Shown: positions 41,281 to 50,645, numbered from the stretch's first letter. The stretch: 64,000 nucleotides of DNA from Streptomyces sporangiiformans (GCF_005768555.2 NZ_VCHX02000352.1:83856-147855); one strand, 5' to 3'. The notes: generated by a model from the sequence alone, not told the origin. A program made the numbers and translations.

Positions 41281-42301
41281 GACGACCTCCCCCAAGCGTG
41301 CGCGGGTCGACGATCCCGAGGACGACGTCCACGAGGAGGTTGACGAGGAGGGCGAGCATGCCGACGACGAGGATGATGCCCTGGATCACCGGATAGTCCT
41401 TGTAGATGATCGCCTGGACGACCTCGGTGCCGAGCCCTGGGTAGGTGAAGACGTTCTCCAGGATGATCGTCCCGCCGAGCAGGGACGTGAGGACCAGACC
41501 GCTCAGGGTGAGGACACTCGTCACGAGGTTGGGCAGCGCGTGGCGGAGGTGGAGACGCACGGATCCCAGGCGGTGGCCGCGCGCGGTCCTCATGTAGTCC
41601 TGGGCGAGCACCGAGGCTGTCTCCTGCCGGACGACCCGGGCGATGGCGAAGGCCGGGCCGATGCAGAGCGCGGCGATCGGCAGGACGAGCGCGCTCGGTG
41701 TCGTGGCGCCGCCGGACGGCAGCAGCCCGAGGCTGATCGAGAACAGGACGATGAGGAGGGTCGCGACGACGTAGACCGGCGCCGACGCGAGGAGTCCGGC
41801 GACCGTGCCGAATCCGACGCCGAGCCGGCGGCGGCGTCCATCACGAGTGAGGACACCGACGGTCATGCCCAGAGGGACGGCGATGACCAGGGAGAGCAGG
41901 ACTGCTGGGATGACGAGCTGGACGGTGTACGGCAACCGGGTCGCGACGATGTCCGCGACCGGGGTGTCGAACCGGAACGAGGTGCCGAGCCGTCCGGACG
42001 CGATGTCGCCGAGGTAGTGGACGAACCGCGTCGCCATCGGCTCGTCGAGGCCCAGTCGTTCGCGTATCGCCGCGAGCGTGGCCGGGGACGAGTTGGTGCC
42101 GGCGATCGCCCGGGCCGGGTCCCCGGGCAGCAGGGGCACGATGAGGAACGTCACGAGGACGAGCAGCAGCATGGACATCAGCAGCCCGCCCGCCCGGCGG
42201 ACGGCGAACCCGGCCCAGCCACCGCGCAGCCGCGTCCGGGGGACGCGCCGGACGGGTGCGGCCGGCACCGGCCCGGCCGGGACCGCGGACCCGGCGCTCA
42301 C
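41270..42301 (-). CDS. ABC transporter permease (DppB-like)
   Basis: A 343-residue integral membrane protein with six helices and the DppB/OppB features: the start helix LLLVLVTFLIVPLLPGDPAR, the periplasmic ERLGLDEPMATRFVHYL segment, the EAA loop DYMRTARGHRLGSVRLHLRH and the C-terminal end VDPRTLGG. GTG 42301 overlaps the amidase stop by four bases (GTGA). The frame is open further upstream, inside the amidase gene, but this start is coupled and gives a short Ala/Pro-rich cytoplasmic tail of about 35 residues before the first helix. Confidence 0.92.
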   Translation of the reverse strand: MSAGSAVPAGPVPAAPVRRVPRTRLRGGWAGFAVRRAGGLLMSMLLLVLVTFLIVPLLPGDPARAIAGTNSSPATLAAIRERLGLDEPMATRFVHYLGDIASGRLGTSFRFDTPVADIVATRLPYTVQLVIPAVLLSLVIAVPLGMTVGVLTRDGRRRRLGVGFGTVAGLLASAPVYVVATLLIVLFSISLGLLPSGGATTPSALVLPIAALCIGPAFAIARVVRQETASVLAQDYMRTARGHRLGSVRLHLRHALPNLVTSVLTLSGLVLTSLLGGTIILENVFTYPGLGTEVVQAIIYKDYPVIQGIILVVGMLALLVNLLVDVVLGIVDPRTLGGGRRGH

Positions 42302-43728
42302 AGCACCGCCGCCGCGAGCGCCGCGTCGTCCGGACGCCGCTCGTGCCAGCGGAACCGTGGTTCGAGCTGGGCCGAGAGTCGCAGCAGCGTCGCCTCGTCG
42401 TAGGGTGCACCGACGAGTTGCGCACCGACCGGCAGTCCGCCCGCGGTCGTATGGACGGGCAGCGAGATGGCGGGCAGCCCGGCGATGTTGACGAACGCGG
42501 TGAACGAAACCATCCGGGTCTCGGTGTGCCGCGGGCCGTCCGGGTCGGAGTTCGCCTCGTCGTACACGGGGCCGACCGGTGGCGCCACGACCGCCGTGGT
42601 CGGGGTGAGGAGGACGTCGAAGTCCCGGCCCCACTGGGCGACCACTTCGCGTGACTCGGCCTGCAGGCGCGCCGCCGCCCGGGCGTAGTCGCCCGCGGTG
42701 GCCTCGAGGGCGGTTTCCCGGCGGCGCCGGATGTAGGGGTCCACCGCGTCGGGATCGTCGACCTCGATGGCGTAGGTGGAGGCACTGATGATCGTCCAGG
42801 TGAAGCCCATGATCGACTCGTACGAGAACATCTTCGGGCGGGCCTCGACGACGTCGTGTCCCAGGTCGCGCAGTGCCTGCGCGGCCGTCAGCGCCGCCTT
42901 GCGGCACTCCTCGTCGACCGGCAGCCCGGTCGGCGCGTCGAGGAGCAGGCCGATCCGCAGCCGCCCGGGATCGGCACCGACCTCCTCGATGTACGGGCGC
43001 CCCGGTTCGGGCGCGCTGTACCAGGCGAGCGGGTCGGCACGCCCCATGACGTCGAGCATGAGGGCCGCGTCGCGCACGGTGCGGGTGATCGCGCCTTCGG
43101 TCGTCGAGTGTTCCCAGCCCCGGACGAACGCGGGCACGCGTCCCCGGCTCGGTTTGAGGCCCACGAGGCCGGTGACGGACGCCGGGACCCGGATCGATCC
43201 GCCGCCGTCGGAGGCGTGTGCCACCGGGGCGAGCCCGGCCGCGACGGCCGCCGACGCGCCGCCGCTCGACCCGCCGGAGGTGTGCGCCGGGTTCCAAGGG
43301 TTGCGCGTCTTGCCGTGCCGGGCGTTCTCGGAGACGGTCAGAGCGCCGAACTCCGGCGAGTTCGTCCGGCCGAGGGGGATCGCGCCGGCATCGAGGAGGA
43401 GCTGGATGTCGGGGTCCGTGACGGTCTTCGGGGTGTCCCGGATCGCCAGTGAGGACATCGTGTTGGGTTGTCCCGCGACGGAGTTGAGGTCCTTGATGGG
43501 GACGGGGACGCCGTGCAGCGGGCCGAGCGGTTCGCCGCGCAGCACCGCCTGCTCGGCCCGGACGGCCGCCGCGCGCACGGCGTCGGCGTCGAGCCAGACG
43601 ACGGCGTTGACGACGGGGTTGATCCGCTCGATGCGGTCGAGGTAGGTCTCGGCCACCTCCACCGGGCTGACCTCTTTCGTGCGCACGAGGTCGGCGATCT
43701 GCTGGGCGGTGCTGAAAGGGTCGATCAC
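42298..43728 (-). CDS. Amidase-signature family amidase
   Basis: A 476-residue amidase. The Ser-cisSer-Lys triad is complete: Lys79 in VPIKDLNS, cis-Ser154 in SGGSSGG and the nucleophile Ser178 in DGGGSIR. The family segment GLVGLKPSRGRVP follows. It hydrolyses an amide bond of a small molecule in the cytoplasm; no signal peptide is seen. GTG 43728 is preceded by AGGAG nine bases away. It lies inside a peptide-type ABC operon, between the binding protein and the permease (GTGA overlap), so the imported compound is probably an amide or N-acyl amine that it cleaves. Confidence 0.93.
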   Translation of the reverse strand: MIDPFSTAQQIADLVRTKEVSPVEVAETYLDRIERINPVVNAVVWLDADAVRAAAVRAEQAVLRGEPLGPLHGVPVPIKDLNSVAGQPNTMSSLAIRDTPKTVTDPDIQLLLDAGAIPLGRTNSPEFGALTVSENARHGKTRNPWNPAHTSGGSSGGASAAVAAGLAPVAHASDGGGSIRVPASVTGLVGLKPSRGRVPAFVRGWEHSTTEGAITRTVRDAALMLDVMGRADPLAWYSAPEPGRPYIEEVGADPGRLRIGLLLDAPTGLPVDEECRKAALTAAQALRDLGHDVVEARPKMFSYESIMGFTWTIISASTYAIEVDDPDAVDPYIRRRRETALEATAGDYARAAARLQAESREVVAQWGRDFDVLLTPTTAVVAPPVGPVYDEANSDPDGPRHTETRMVSFTAFVNIAGLPAISLPVHTTAGGLPVGAQLVGAPYDEATLLRLSAQLEPRFRWHERRPDDAALAAAVL

Positions 43729-43854
43729 CAGGGGGCTCCTGTCGGAACGGTGCAAGGGTCTCGGTGCAGGGCGTCGGACACGCGCGGGGTTTCTCCGCGC
43801 GGGACGGTTGGGTCCGACCGCGTGGGTCACCGCCGCGTGCGGACGGCCTGTCCG

Positions 43855-45435
43855 TCAGCCTGTGACGCGCAGGATGGGGTCGTCGAGCGAGCCGCCGAGC
43901 ATCTGCGCGCTGAACCCCTTGCGCAGCGCGTAGATGAACGGGTCGTTGACCAGCGGCACCGCGTCCACCCGCGAGATCAGGGCCTTGGCGGCCTTCTGGT
44001 AGGCGGCGCAGCGGGCCTTGTCGGTCGTCGCCTCGGCGCCCTGGGCGAAGGCCTTGTTCAACGCGGGGTTCTTCACCTCGCCGAGGTTGCCGCCGCCTTC
44101 GGGGACGGTCGGACCCACGAAGTGGCCGAGCGGATTGGCGAGGCTGCCGAGGAAGTTGAGGTCGGCGAAGACCGTGAGGTCCCAGGCGTCAGGCTTGCCG
44201 AACACGGTCCCGACCCAGGCCCCGACATCGACGTTGGCGAGGGTGACGTCCGCGCCCGCGGCCCGCAGCGCCTCCTGGATGTACTGGTTTCCGGCTCCGG
44301 CCGGCCCGACGACCTGAGGGCCGACGAGGCGGATCTTCTTGCCCTTGAGCACGTCAGCCGCCGCGGCTTTGTCCTTCGGTACGAGGAAGGAGGTGCCCGG
44401 GTCGTTGCAGGGGATGCCCTTCTGCACGAACATCGTCGACGGCTCACCCGTGTCCTTCGAGACGACCTTGGTGAAGGCGGCGCGGTCGACGGCCTGGGCG
44501 ACCGCCCGGCGGGTGGCGACGTCCGCGAAGACCGTGCCGGGTCGTTCGTTGAAGAGCAGGTAGAAGTCGGAGAACCGGCTGACGCTCACGCTGTGGCCGC
44601 CCACGCCGTCGAAGCGCGGGATGCCGGAGGCGTCGATCTTGCCGATGTCGAGTTGGCCGCTTCTCACGAGGTTGCCGGTCGCCGTCGGGTCGGGCGAGAC
44701 CAGGTACTCCAGCGTCGCGGCGACCTTGCCGGGGATCTTCGTGCGCCAGGCCGGCCATGCCTTGTACTCCGGGCGAAGGGTGTACGTGTACGAGACGCCG
44801 GACTGGGACTTCTTGAGAAGGTACGGGCCGGACTGCGAGCCCTTGGCCTTACCGGCGGCAAGGGCCTTGGGGTCCTTGAGTCCCGCCGGGCAGACGATGC
44901 CCGTGCTCGCGATCGACAGGCCGGTGACCATGTCGCCCCAGGGCCTGGCGAGCGTGATCTTCACGGTGTGCGCCGCGTCGTCGGCGGTCACTCTCACCGT
45001 GTTGCCGGGGCCGAAGACCGTGGGGAGATCGGGCGCCGCCGTCTTCGGGTCGACGTAGCGGTCGAGGGACGCCTTGACGACCTTCGGCGTGATCGGCGTC
45101 CCGTCGGCGCACGTCGCGTCGGTGCGCAGGGTGAACGTCGCCGACGTCGGCGTGTTCCTCCACTTGGTGGCCAGCCCGCCGACGAGCCCGCCGTCGTCCT
45201 TGCGCACGAGGGTGTCGTAACTGTTCCGGGCGAGCAGGTAGTCCGGCAGGGACAAAGCCTTGGCCGGGTCGTAGCCGGCCGGCACGTCGATCGTCGTCCG
45301 GATCTTCGTCACCGTTGCGGCACCGCCGCCGCTCGGGTCTCCGGACGTCGATCCCGTGGTGGTGCAGCCGGCGAGCACGGCCGTCACGGCGACGGCTGCG
45401 GTCACAGGGACCGCGCGGGTACGGGTCTGGCGCAT
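43855..45435 (-). CDS. ABC transporter substrate-binding lipoprotein (family 5)
   Basis: A 526-residue extracytoplasmic binding protein of the peptide/nickel-binding type 2 family (SBP_bac_5). The lipoprotein signal has lipobox LAGC with Cys at residue 24, followed by a Ser/Gly-rich linker. The mature domain shows the expected N-terminal strand TIDVPAGYDPAKAL, the internal YTLRPEYKAW and LFNERPGTVFADVATRRAVA, the conserved block of this family. It captures the operon's ligand at the cell surface. First structural gene of the transporter, 126 bp before the amidase start. Upstream lies an inverted repeat and a TetR gene. Confidence 0.93.
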   Translation of the reverse strand: MRQTRTRAVPVTAAVAVTAVLAGCTTTGSTSGDPSGGGAATVTKIRTTIDVPAGYDPAKALSLPDYLLARNSYDTLVRKDDGGLVGGLATKWRNTPTSATFTLRTDATCADGTPITPKVVKASLDRYVDPKTAAPDLPTVFGPGNTVRVTADDAAHTVKITLARPWGDMVTGLSIASTGIVCPAGLKDPKALAAGKAKGSQSGPYLLKKSQSGVSYTYTLRPEYKAWPAWRTKIPGKVAATLEYLVSPDPTATGNLVRSGQLDIGKIDASGIPRFDGVGGHSVSVSRFSDFYLLFNERPGTVFADVATRRAVAQAVDRAAFTKVVSKDTGEPSTMFVQKGIPCNDPGTSFLVPKDKAAAADVLKGKKIRLVGPQVVGPAGAGNQYIQEALRAAGADVTLANVDVGAWVGTVFGKPDAWDLTVFADLNFLGSLANPLGHFVGPTVPEGGGNLGEVKNPALNKAFAQGAEATTDKARCAAYQKAAKALISRVDAVPLVNDPFIYALRKGFSAQMLGGSLDDPILRVTG

Positions 45436-45603
45436 GGGTGCTCCTGGAGAGGGATGTCGGGCGCTGCGCAGGTCGCACGGGATCGGGCGGGACGAGCGCG
45501 AGCAGTTCAGTGCGGAGGCGGTGCGCGCGGCCCTCGGTGGGCGCCGCGTAGGAGCGAGCCGTGGAGCACTCGGTGTGGAGAGGATGCAACCAAGTGAACG
45601 ACG

Positions 45604-45622
45604 TAGTCAATAGCGTTAACTA
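45604..45622. promoter_or_regulatory. TetR-type operator with overlapping -35 box
   Basis: On the minus strand TAGTTAAC-GCT-ATTGACTA, two 8-bp half sites with six matches. It includes TTGACT, a good -35 hexamer for the binding-protein operon start. It lies between the TetR gene end and the substrate-binding protein gene, about 170 bp upstream of the latter's start. Confidence 0.5.
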
Positions 45623-45706
45623 ACTTGATGCATGCCACGCCCACCTCCGTTTTCGGCCGTGGAACGCTGCTGGGCGGTAGCCGTGAAGCCCGGCACAGGG
45701 CGCGCG

Positions 45707-46390
45707 TCAGTCGCGCGGGAGCGTCGCCGCCTCCACCTCGAGGGCCGTGAGGAGGATGTCCATCTGCCGGCGGAAGACGTCGGTCATGTCGATGCTGCGC
45801 AGGTGTTCCTTTGCCGCCTCTGCGTAGGGGTACGTGGCAGGATCCGCCGGCTGGTACTCCTGCACCCAGTTCGTCTCGGCGCCGAACCGCTGGTTGACGA
45901 GCCGCCAGGCGTTGTTGCTCGCCATGGCGAGGATGAAGTTCGAGAACGCCTGGTAGTGCAGGACGGCCGCCCTGCCGCGCCAGCCGCCGCGGTGGAACGC
46001 TTCCAGGACGGCGTCGACGGCGCGCAGCTCGTGAACGCCTCGGGTGACCCTCCCCATGCAGAGCGCGGCGGCCGCCGGGTGGTCCAGCGCGGTGTTCCAG
46101 GCACGGATCGCCAGGTCCCGCAGCGACTCGGTCCACGACTCGTGCGGCTCGTACCCCTCGAGGGAGATCCTGTCGAGCTCCTCCGCGACGGCGACCATGA
46201 TGTGGTCGCGACTCGCGAAGTGCCGGTAGACCGCGGTTGCGGAGGAGGACAGTTCCTTGCCGAGTCGCTGGAAGGTCAGCGCGTCCGGCCCGTCTTCGTC
46301 GAGGATCCGCAGCGCAGTCTCCACGATGAGCCCCTGGGAAAGGGTTCCCCGTTGGAGCCGCTTCGGCGACCGGCCCCCAGCAACTGCCAC
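45707..46390 (-). CDS. TetR family regulator heading the amide/peptide uptake operon
   Basis: A 227-residue TetR protein. The N-terminal domain has LSQGLIVETALRILDEDGPD, ALTFQRLGKELSSSATAVYR and HFASRDHIMVAV, the typical helix-turn-helix. The C-terminal domain is helical with an aromatic-rich WRLVNQRFGAETNWVQEYQP. GTG 46390 is preceded by GGGAGG. It lies 271 bp upstream of the binding-protein gene in the same direction and probably represses it through the inverted repeat in that gap. Confidence 0.9.
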   Translation of the reverse strand: MAVAGGRSPKRLQRGTLSQGLIVETALRILDEDGPDALTFQRLGKELSSSATAVYRHFASRDHIMVAVAEELDRISLEGYEPHESWTESLRDLAIRAWNTALDHPAAAALCMGRVTRGVHELRAVDAVLEAFHRGGWRGRAAVLHYQAFSNFILAMASNNAWRLVNQRFGAETNWVQEYQPADPATYPYAEAAKEHLRSIDMTDVFRRQMDILLTALEVEAATLPRD

Positions 46391-47250
46391 TCGAACGCCT
46401 CCCTCGGACGGACGGCGAGCGCACGCTGCCGCAGCCTGCGCCTCTTGACCGGCGACAATGAAAGCCAGCCTATGCGACTGGTTTTGAGCGGGTCATCCTG
46501 GGCCCGGTCACCGGGGTGGCCATGCCCCCGACTATCCCTCCGGTCACGGTCCCCACAGTAGAAGGAGGTGTGCCACGAGGCGCCGTGTGATCGAGCGGGT
46601 GACAGGACTCCGCCGTCTGCTCGTCGCAGTGGGCAGGTGAAGCTGACGACAGATTCAGTCCGTTCGCCCAAAGTCCTGAATCCGCCGCCATGATGAGACG
46701 TTTCCGCAGGTCAGAGACCTGAAAAGGTGGGGCGGGTGGGACTCGAACCTTGTCCGCAGCGGATCCCCCTTCCAACGCGCAGAGGCCCCGCCCCCGGTGT
46801 CGGGGCGGCGCCTCTGTGGCCGTTTCCGCAGGCCAAGCTCTGCGGCGCTGGTTATCGCTCAGCGGCGAGCGGCAGGCAGTGATCTCCGAGGTGCGTCCGG
46901 GCCGGGGCGACCGCGGTTTCCGCCGCGGCCCGGTCCTGCTCGGCCAGCATGTCCAGTTCAGACCGGCGAGCTTGTGATCCGCTCCAGCCCCTGCATACCC
47001 ACGCCCTCCCAGCGACATCCCCCTACCGCCCCGGTGACGGATGGTAAGAGCGGCACGGTCCTCGGCACGGCAGAACCCGACAACAGCAACGGCCGCCACG
47101 GCCGCGTACTTGTTACCTGAGCGTGCCTGAGCCGGATTCGGCCGGCCGGCCGGCGGAGGTGGCCGGCGATGCCCGGTGCGTCACCCATGCTCGACTCCGG
47201 CGGGCCGGAAACGCAGGTCAGGCATGGGCGCACAGAGCTGGGAGTTCTGG
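46391..47250. other. Gene-poor region with integration scar
   Basis: About 860 bp without a supported gene. It holds the first copy of the tRNA-flank repeat (46676-46749) and then unassigned sequence. In the minus strand around 46860-46970 a short protein-like stretch, ELDMLAEQDRAAAETAVAPA, ends at a stop; it may be a fragment of a mobile-element gene but no family is certain. Confidence 0.5.
46726..46749. repeat. Attachment-site scar, copy 1 (24 bp of tRNA 3' end)
   Basis: A 24-bp match to the 3' end of the tRNA(CAT) gene at 57412-57485, from GGTGGGGCGG to CTCGAACC. The flank before it (46676-46725: TGAATCCGCC, GAGACGTTTCCGCAGGTC, GAGACCT) also resembles the flanks of copies 2 and 3. The match stops at the T-loop, where the sequence becomes unrelated. 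Confidence 0.75.
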
Positions 47251-47439
47251 TCACAGGGGAGATGTCTGGTGCCGACTCGCGACTGCCGTGAACGACTCTC
47301 CACGGGCGCCGCGGCCGACGCGGACGAGCGCCAGGTAGACGACCGAGGTGACCACCATGCCGGGGATCCAGGACAGGTCGGCGTTGGAGAAGTGCCGCGC
47401 GATGGGCCCGACGTACCACGCGTTACTCATGGCCGGAAT
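47251..47439 (-). pseudogene. C-terminal fragment of an NCS1-type permease
   Basis: A short frame whose reading NAWYVGPIARHFSNADLSWI and GMVVTSVVYLALVRVGR resembles the last two membrane helices and tail of nucleobase:cation symporter-1 proteins (cytosine, allantoin or hydantoin permeases). Everything upstream of this end is missing: the GH13 gene starts in the opposite direction 36 bp away. It is a relic left by an insertion or deletion. Confidence 0.5.
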
Positions 47440-47474
47440 GCTCCTTGCAGCCCCTTCCGTCAAAGGACCCCGCC

Positions 47475-49085
47475 ATGTCCACCATCACCCCCTGGTGGCG
47501 CAGCGCCGTCATCTACCAGGTCTACATACGTAGCTTCGCCGACGGAAACGGCGACGGCGACGGCGACATCGCCGGCCTGCGCTCCCGCCTGCCCTACCTC
47601 AAAGCGCTCGGCGTGGACGCCCTTTGGATCAACCCCTGGTACAAGTCACCCATGGCGGACGGCGGTTACGACGTCGCCGACTTCCGCGCCATCGACCCGC
47701 TGTTCGGCACACTCGCCGACGCCGAACAGCTCATCGAGGACGCACACCGGCACGGAATCCGCATCATCCCCGACATCGTCCCCAATCACACCTCCGACCA
47801 GCACGCCTGGTTCCAGCAGGCGCTGGCCGCCGGCCCCGGCAGCCCGGAGCGGGACCGGTACATCTTCCGGCCCGGCCGCTGCCCCGACGGCGCCCAGCCG
47901 CCCAACAACTGGGTGTCCTGCTTCGGCGGCCCCGCTTGGACCCGCGTACCCGACGGCGACTGGTACCTGCACCTGTTCACCCCCCAGCAGCCCGACCTCA
48001 ACTGGCAACACCCCGACGTCCACGCCGAGTTCGAGTCCATCCTGCGGTTCTGGTTCAGCCGGGGCGTCGACGGCTTCCGCATCGACGTCGCCCACGGCCT
48101 CGCCAAGGACCCCGAACTGCCCGACCTGGCCCAGGCGCAGATCCCGCACCCCCACTGGGACCGCGACGGCGTCCACGCCGTCTACCGCACCTGGCGCAAG
48201 ATCGCCGACGAGTACCCGGGCGACCGCACCTTCGTCGCCGAAGCCTGGACCGACACCCCCGACCGACTCGCCGCCTACGTCCGCCCCGACGGCCTGCACA
48301 CCGCCTTCAACTTCGACTTCCTCATGGCCAGCTGGGACGCCAAGGTGCTACGCGCAGCCATCGACGACTCCCTCGCCATGCTCTCCTCCGTGGGCGCACC
48401 GGCCACCTGGGTGCTGTCCAACCACGACGTCATGCGCCACACCAGCCGCTACGCCCGCCCGAACGTCAAACGCTGGATACCCAACGTCCCCTACCTCCCC
48501 GACGGCCCGGCCGACCTGGAGCTGGGCACCCGCCGCGCCCGCGCCGCAGCCCTGCTGATGCTCGCCCTGCCCGGCGGCGCCTACATCTACCAGGGCGACG
48601 AACTCGGCCTCCCGGAGGTCGAAGACCTGCCCGAGGCCGTACGCCAGGACCCCGTCTGGGAACGCTCCAGCCACACCAACCCGGGCCGCGACGGCTGCCG
48701 AGTCCCGATTCCCTGGTCCGGCGACGTGGCCCCGTTCGGCTTCAGCCCCGCCGGCGCCACCGCCGCGCCCTGGCTGCCGCGGCCCCCGGACTGGGGTAGA
48801 CGCAGCGTCGAGGCACAAACCGGTGACGAGACGTCAATGCTGGAGCTGTACCGCACCGCCCTACAGCTCCGCCGCGACAACCGCGCCCTCGGCGACGGCA
48901 CCATGACCTGGCTCGACACCCCCGCCGACATCCTCGCCTTCCACCGCGACCCCGGCCTCGTGTGCGTCGTCAACCTCTCGACCGAGACATACCGGCTGCC
49001 CGACCACACCACGATCCTGCTGGTCAGCGGTCCCGTCGAAGACGGATTGTTGGAGCCCGACCAAGCGGTCTGGCTCAAGAATTAG
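47475..49085 (+). CDS. GH13 alpha-glucosidase-type enzyme
   Basis: A 536-residue glycoside hydrolase family 13 protein, alpha-glucosidase/oligo-1,6-glucosidase type. The catalytic triad is intact: Asp204 in GFRIDVAHG, Glu256 in FVAEAW and Asp318 in LSNHD. Conserved region I is DIVPNHTSD (100-108). There is no signal peptide, so it acts in the cytoplasm on imported maltooligosaccharides or similar alpha-glucosides. The C-terminal beta domain ends normally. ATG 47475 follows AAAGGA. It sits between two copies of the tRNA repeat, without a transporter or regulator, and is followed by a strong hairpin. Confidence 0.93.
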   Translation: MSTITPWWRSAVIYQVYIRSFADGNGDGDGDIAGLRSRLPYLKALGVDALWINPWYKSPMADGGYDVADFRAIDPLFGTLADAEQLIEDAHRHGIRIIPDIVPNHTSDQHAWFQQALAAGPGSPERDRYIFRPGRCPDGAQPPNNWVSCFGGPAWTRVPDGDWYLHLFTPQQPDLNWQHPDVHAEFESILRFWFSRGVDGFRIDVAHGLAKDPELPDLAQAQIPHPHWDRDGVHAVYRTWRKIADEYPGDRTFVAEAWTDTPDRLAAYVRPDGLHTAFNFDFLMASWDAKVLRAAIDDSLAMLSSVGAPATWVLSNHDVMRHTSRYARPNVKRWIPNVPYLPDGPADLELGTRRARAAALLMLALPGGAYIYQGDELGLPEVEDLPEAVRQDPVWERSSHTNPGRDGCRVPIPWSGDVAPFGFSPAGATAAPWLPRPPDWGRRSVEAQTGDETSMLELYRTALQLRRDNRALGDGTMTWLDTPADILAFHRDPGLVCVVNLSTETYRLPDHTTILLVSGPVEDGLLEPDQAVWLKN

Positions 49086-49116
49086 CGGCCTCCATCTGGA
49101 GCACCCCCGCGATCCG

Positions 49117-49163
49117 CCAGAGCCTGTCCGGTGTCCACTCCCCGCAGACCGGACAGGCTCTGG
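49117..49163 (+). terminator. Hairpin after the GH13 gene
   Basis: A perfect 16-bp stem, left arm CCAGAGCCTGTCCGGT (49117-49132), 15-nt loop, right arm ending at 49163, starting 32 bp after the stop codon. Confidence 0.75.
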
Positions 49164-49810
49164 CCCATGCGAACCCTGCGCTCCAGAGGTCCGGAGAACC
49201 CCCGCCTGCCGCCACCGACGGCTTCCGCTGTCTCCACATGCCGACATCGACACGATGGGCCGGCAGTCGCCACTTCCGATTCCCTGCGTCCCATCAGCGT
49301 CCCAACAACCACTCTTGCTCGCTGATCAAGCCTCCCGCTCCAGCCTGCGAGAGCCACCGAACGATCCATAACCGCGGGTCAACAGAGCTTTCAACCACGG
49401 ATCACCGCACCGCTGCTGAACTCACGAGCAGCGGATTGTCCTGAATCCGCACCCCTGCCGAGACGTTCCGCAGGTCACAGACCTGCATGGTGGGGCGGGT
49501 GGGACTCGAACCCACGGCCGACGGATTATGAGTCCTTTGAGGATCTTGGCGGCCTTTGACGATCAGTGCCCATTCACGACGTTTTCGCCGGCCAGACCGG
49601 GTGGGTCGTGTCTACGCCCCTCCGTCTTTGTCGGTCTGTTCCTATCCTTGCGTCCCAACTGCGTCCCGACACCGTCCGTGACAGCCAGGGACACCGGGCT
49701 GTCGGGCGATTACGCCAGCTCGAAGGCGGGTTTCGAACCCGTCCGCAGCAGTCTGCCGATCCAATACGCAGACGCTCCGCGCTCATCGACGCATGGACGT
49801 ACGCACCCAC
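49164..49810. other. Gap holding integration scars
   Basis: No gene is supported. It holds a segment (about 49267-49300, CCTGCGTCCCATCAGCGTCCCAA-like in parts) that recurs near 57173-57207, then the second tRNA repeat copy (49488-49535). Another region near 49729-49790, AGGCGGGTTTCGAACCCGTC followed by CCGCAGCAG, resembles a decayed tRNA T-arm and is similar to the sequence that follows copy 1. The minus-strand reading GVGTQLGRKDRN near 49670 looks like the end of a tyrosine integrase, but this is weak. Confidence 0.5.
49488..49535. repeat. Attachment-site scar, copy 2 (48 bp of tRNA 3' half)
   Basis: A 48-bp perfect direct copy of 57409-57456, covering the encoded CCA, acceptor 3' strand, T-arm, variable loop and 3' side of the anticodon loop, up to GGATTATGAGTCC. 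The preceding 47 bp (CTGAATCCGC, GAGACGTTCCGCAGGTCACA) also resemble the flank of copy 3. This is the extent expected of an att site left by an element integrated in a tRNA gene. Confidence 0.85.
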
Positions 49811-50560
49811 CTACACCGGTTCGGTGAACTGGTCGAACACCATCACCGCGGCCCGGGTGGCGAGGGACCAGCGGTCCCGTCCTTCCGGGTCCTCCAGGTT
49901 GGGATGTCCGGCGATCCAGCGCATGTGGAAGCCGTCGAGCAGGGCGGCGATGGTGGTGGCGAGGTGTTCGATCTTGTAGGGCGCGCGCATGCGCAGCCCG
50001 TAGGCGTCCAGCAGCGCCTGGTACGCCTCGCAGGCGACCTCGGTGAACGACTCGCCGTAGTGCCCCAGGGCGTCGCGGACGCGTGGGTTGGCGGCGCTGG
50101 CGTAGAAGCCGAGCAGCACGCGGTAGATCGGGTCCACTCGGTGGTTCTCGTGGTTGTCCGTCAGGACGTCGTTGAGAGCCTCCTGCCAGGTCGTGCCGGT
50201 GTCGACCGCCTCCTTGAAACGGCGGATGCTCTCCGGCAGCCCCGGGACCAGTTCGGCCTGTCGGCTGGTGAGGTGGAAGAGGAGATCTGCCTGGAAGTCG
50301 GCCTGGGCAGGCCAGATCTGGTAGATGGATCCGGTCGTGATCGCCGGTGCGGTGTCGTCGCCCAGTCTCTCCCGCATGATGCGGGTGGCTTCCTCGGTGA
50401 CCCGCTTGACGCGGATATGAGCAAGGGCTGCGGAGACGGCAGCCTCGCTCGTGTCGGAGGTGCCGGCGCAGACGAGCTGGGTTGCCGCTTCCAGCATGAG
50501 GGCCCGGGTCTCTTCGGGTGAGCGCCGAGGGAGCCTGCGTCTCACGGCGTGCTCCGTCAT
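49811..50560 (-). CDS. TetR-like regulator of the Liv-type operon
   Basis: A 249-residue regulator. The C-terminal part is TetR-like, and the helix-turn-helix end ITTGSIYQIWPAQADFQADL is the typical 'SIYxxWPSxxxF' segment. The DNA-binding region is longer than usual: about 40 residues (SEAAVSAALAHIRVKRVTEE, ATRIMRERLGDD) lie between the first helix and the recognition helix. ATG 50560 has GGGAAGGAC before it. It is divergent from the substrate-binding protein gene across 262 bp and should control it, probably through the inverted repeat at 50646. Confidence 0.82.
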   Translation of the reverse strand: MTEHAVRRRLPRRSPEETRALMLEAATQLVCAGTSDTSEAAVSAALAHIRVKRVTEEATRIMRERLGDDTAPAITTGSIYQIWPAQADFQADLLFHLTSRQAELVPGLPESIRRFKEAVDTGTTWQEALNDVLTDNHENHRVDPIYRVLLGFYASAANPRVRDALGHYGESFTEVACEAYQALLDAYGLRMRAPYKIEHLATTIAALLDGFHMRWIAGHPNLEDPEGRDRWSLATRAAVMVFDQFTEPV

Positions 50561-50609
50561 GTCCTTCCCCTCCCATTGCATGATCGTTAATTCGGTGTGA
50601 ACGGGGGCG

Positions 50610-50638
50610 TTGACAGAGCGCCAGCGTACACCTAGATT
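50610..50638 (+). promoter_or_regulatory. Consensus promoter of the Liv-type ABC operon
   Basis: TTGACA (50610-50615), a 17-bp spacer and TAGATT (50633-50638). Transcription should start near 50645, giving a leader of about 180 nt before the first gene. One of the best consensus promoters in the window. Confidence 0.75.
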
Positions 50639-50645
50639 CCCGATC

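Noticed and set aside
46376..46733. Search for an integrase or excisionase next to the tRNA scars
   Set aside because: No frame shows the R-H-R-Y set of a tyrosine recombinase in 46391-57411; only short, weak C-terminal-like fragments are present.
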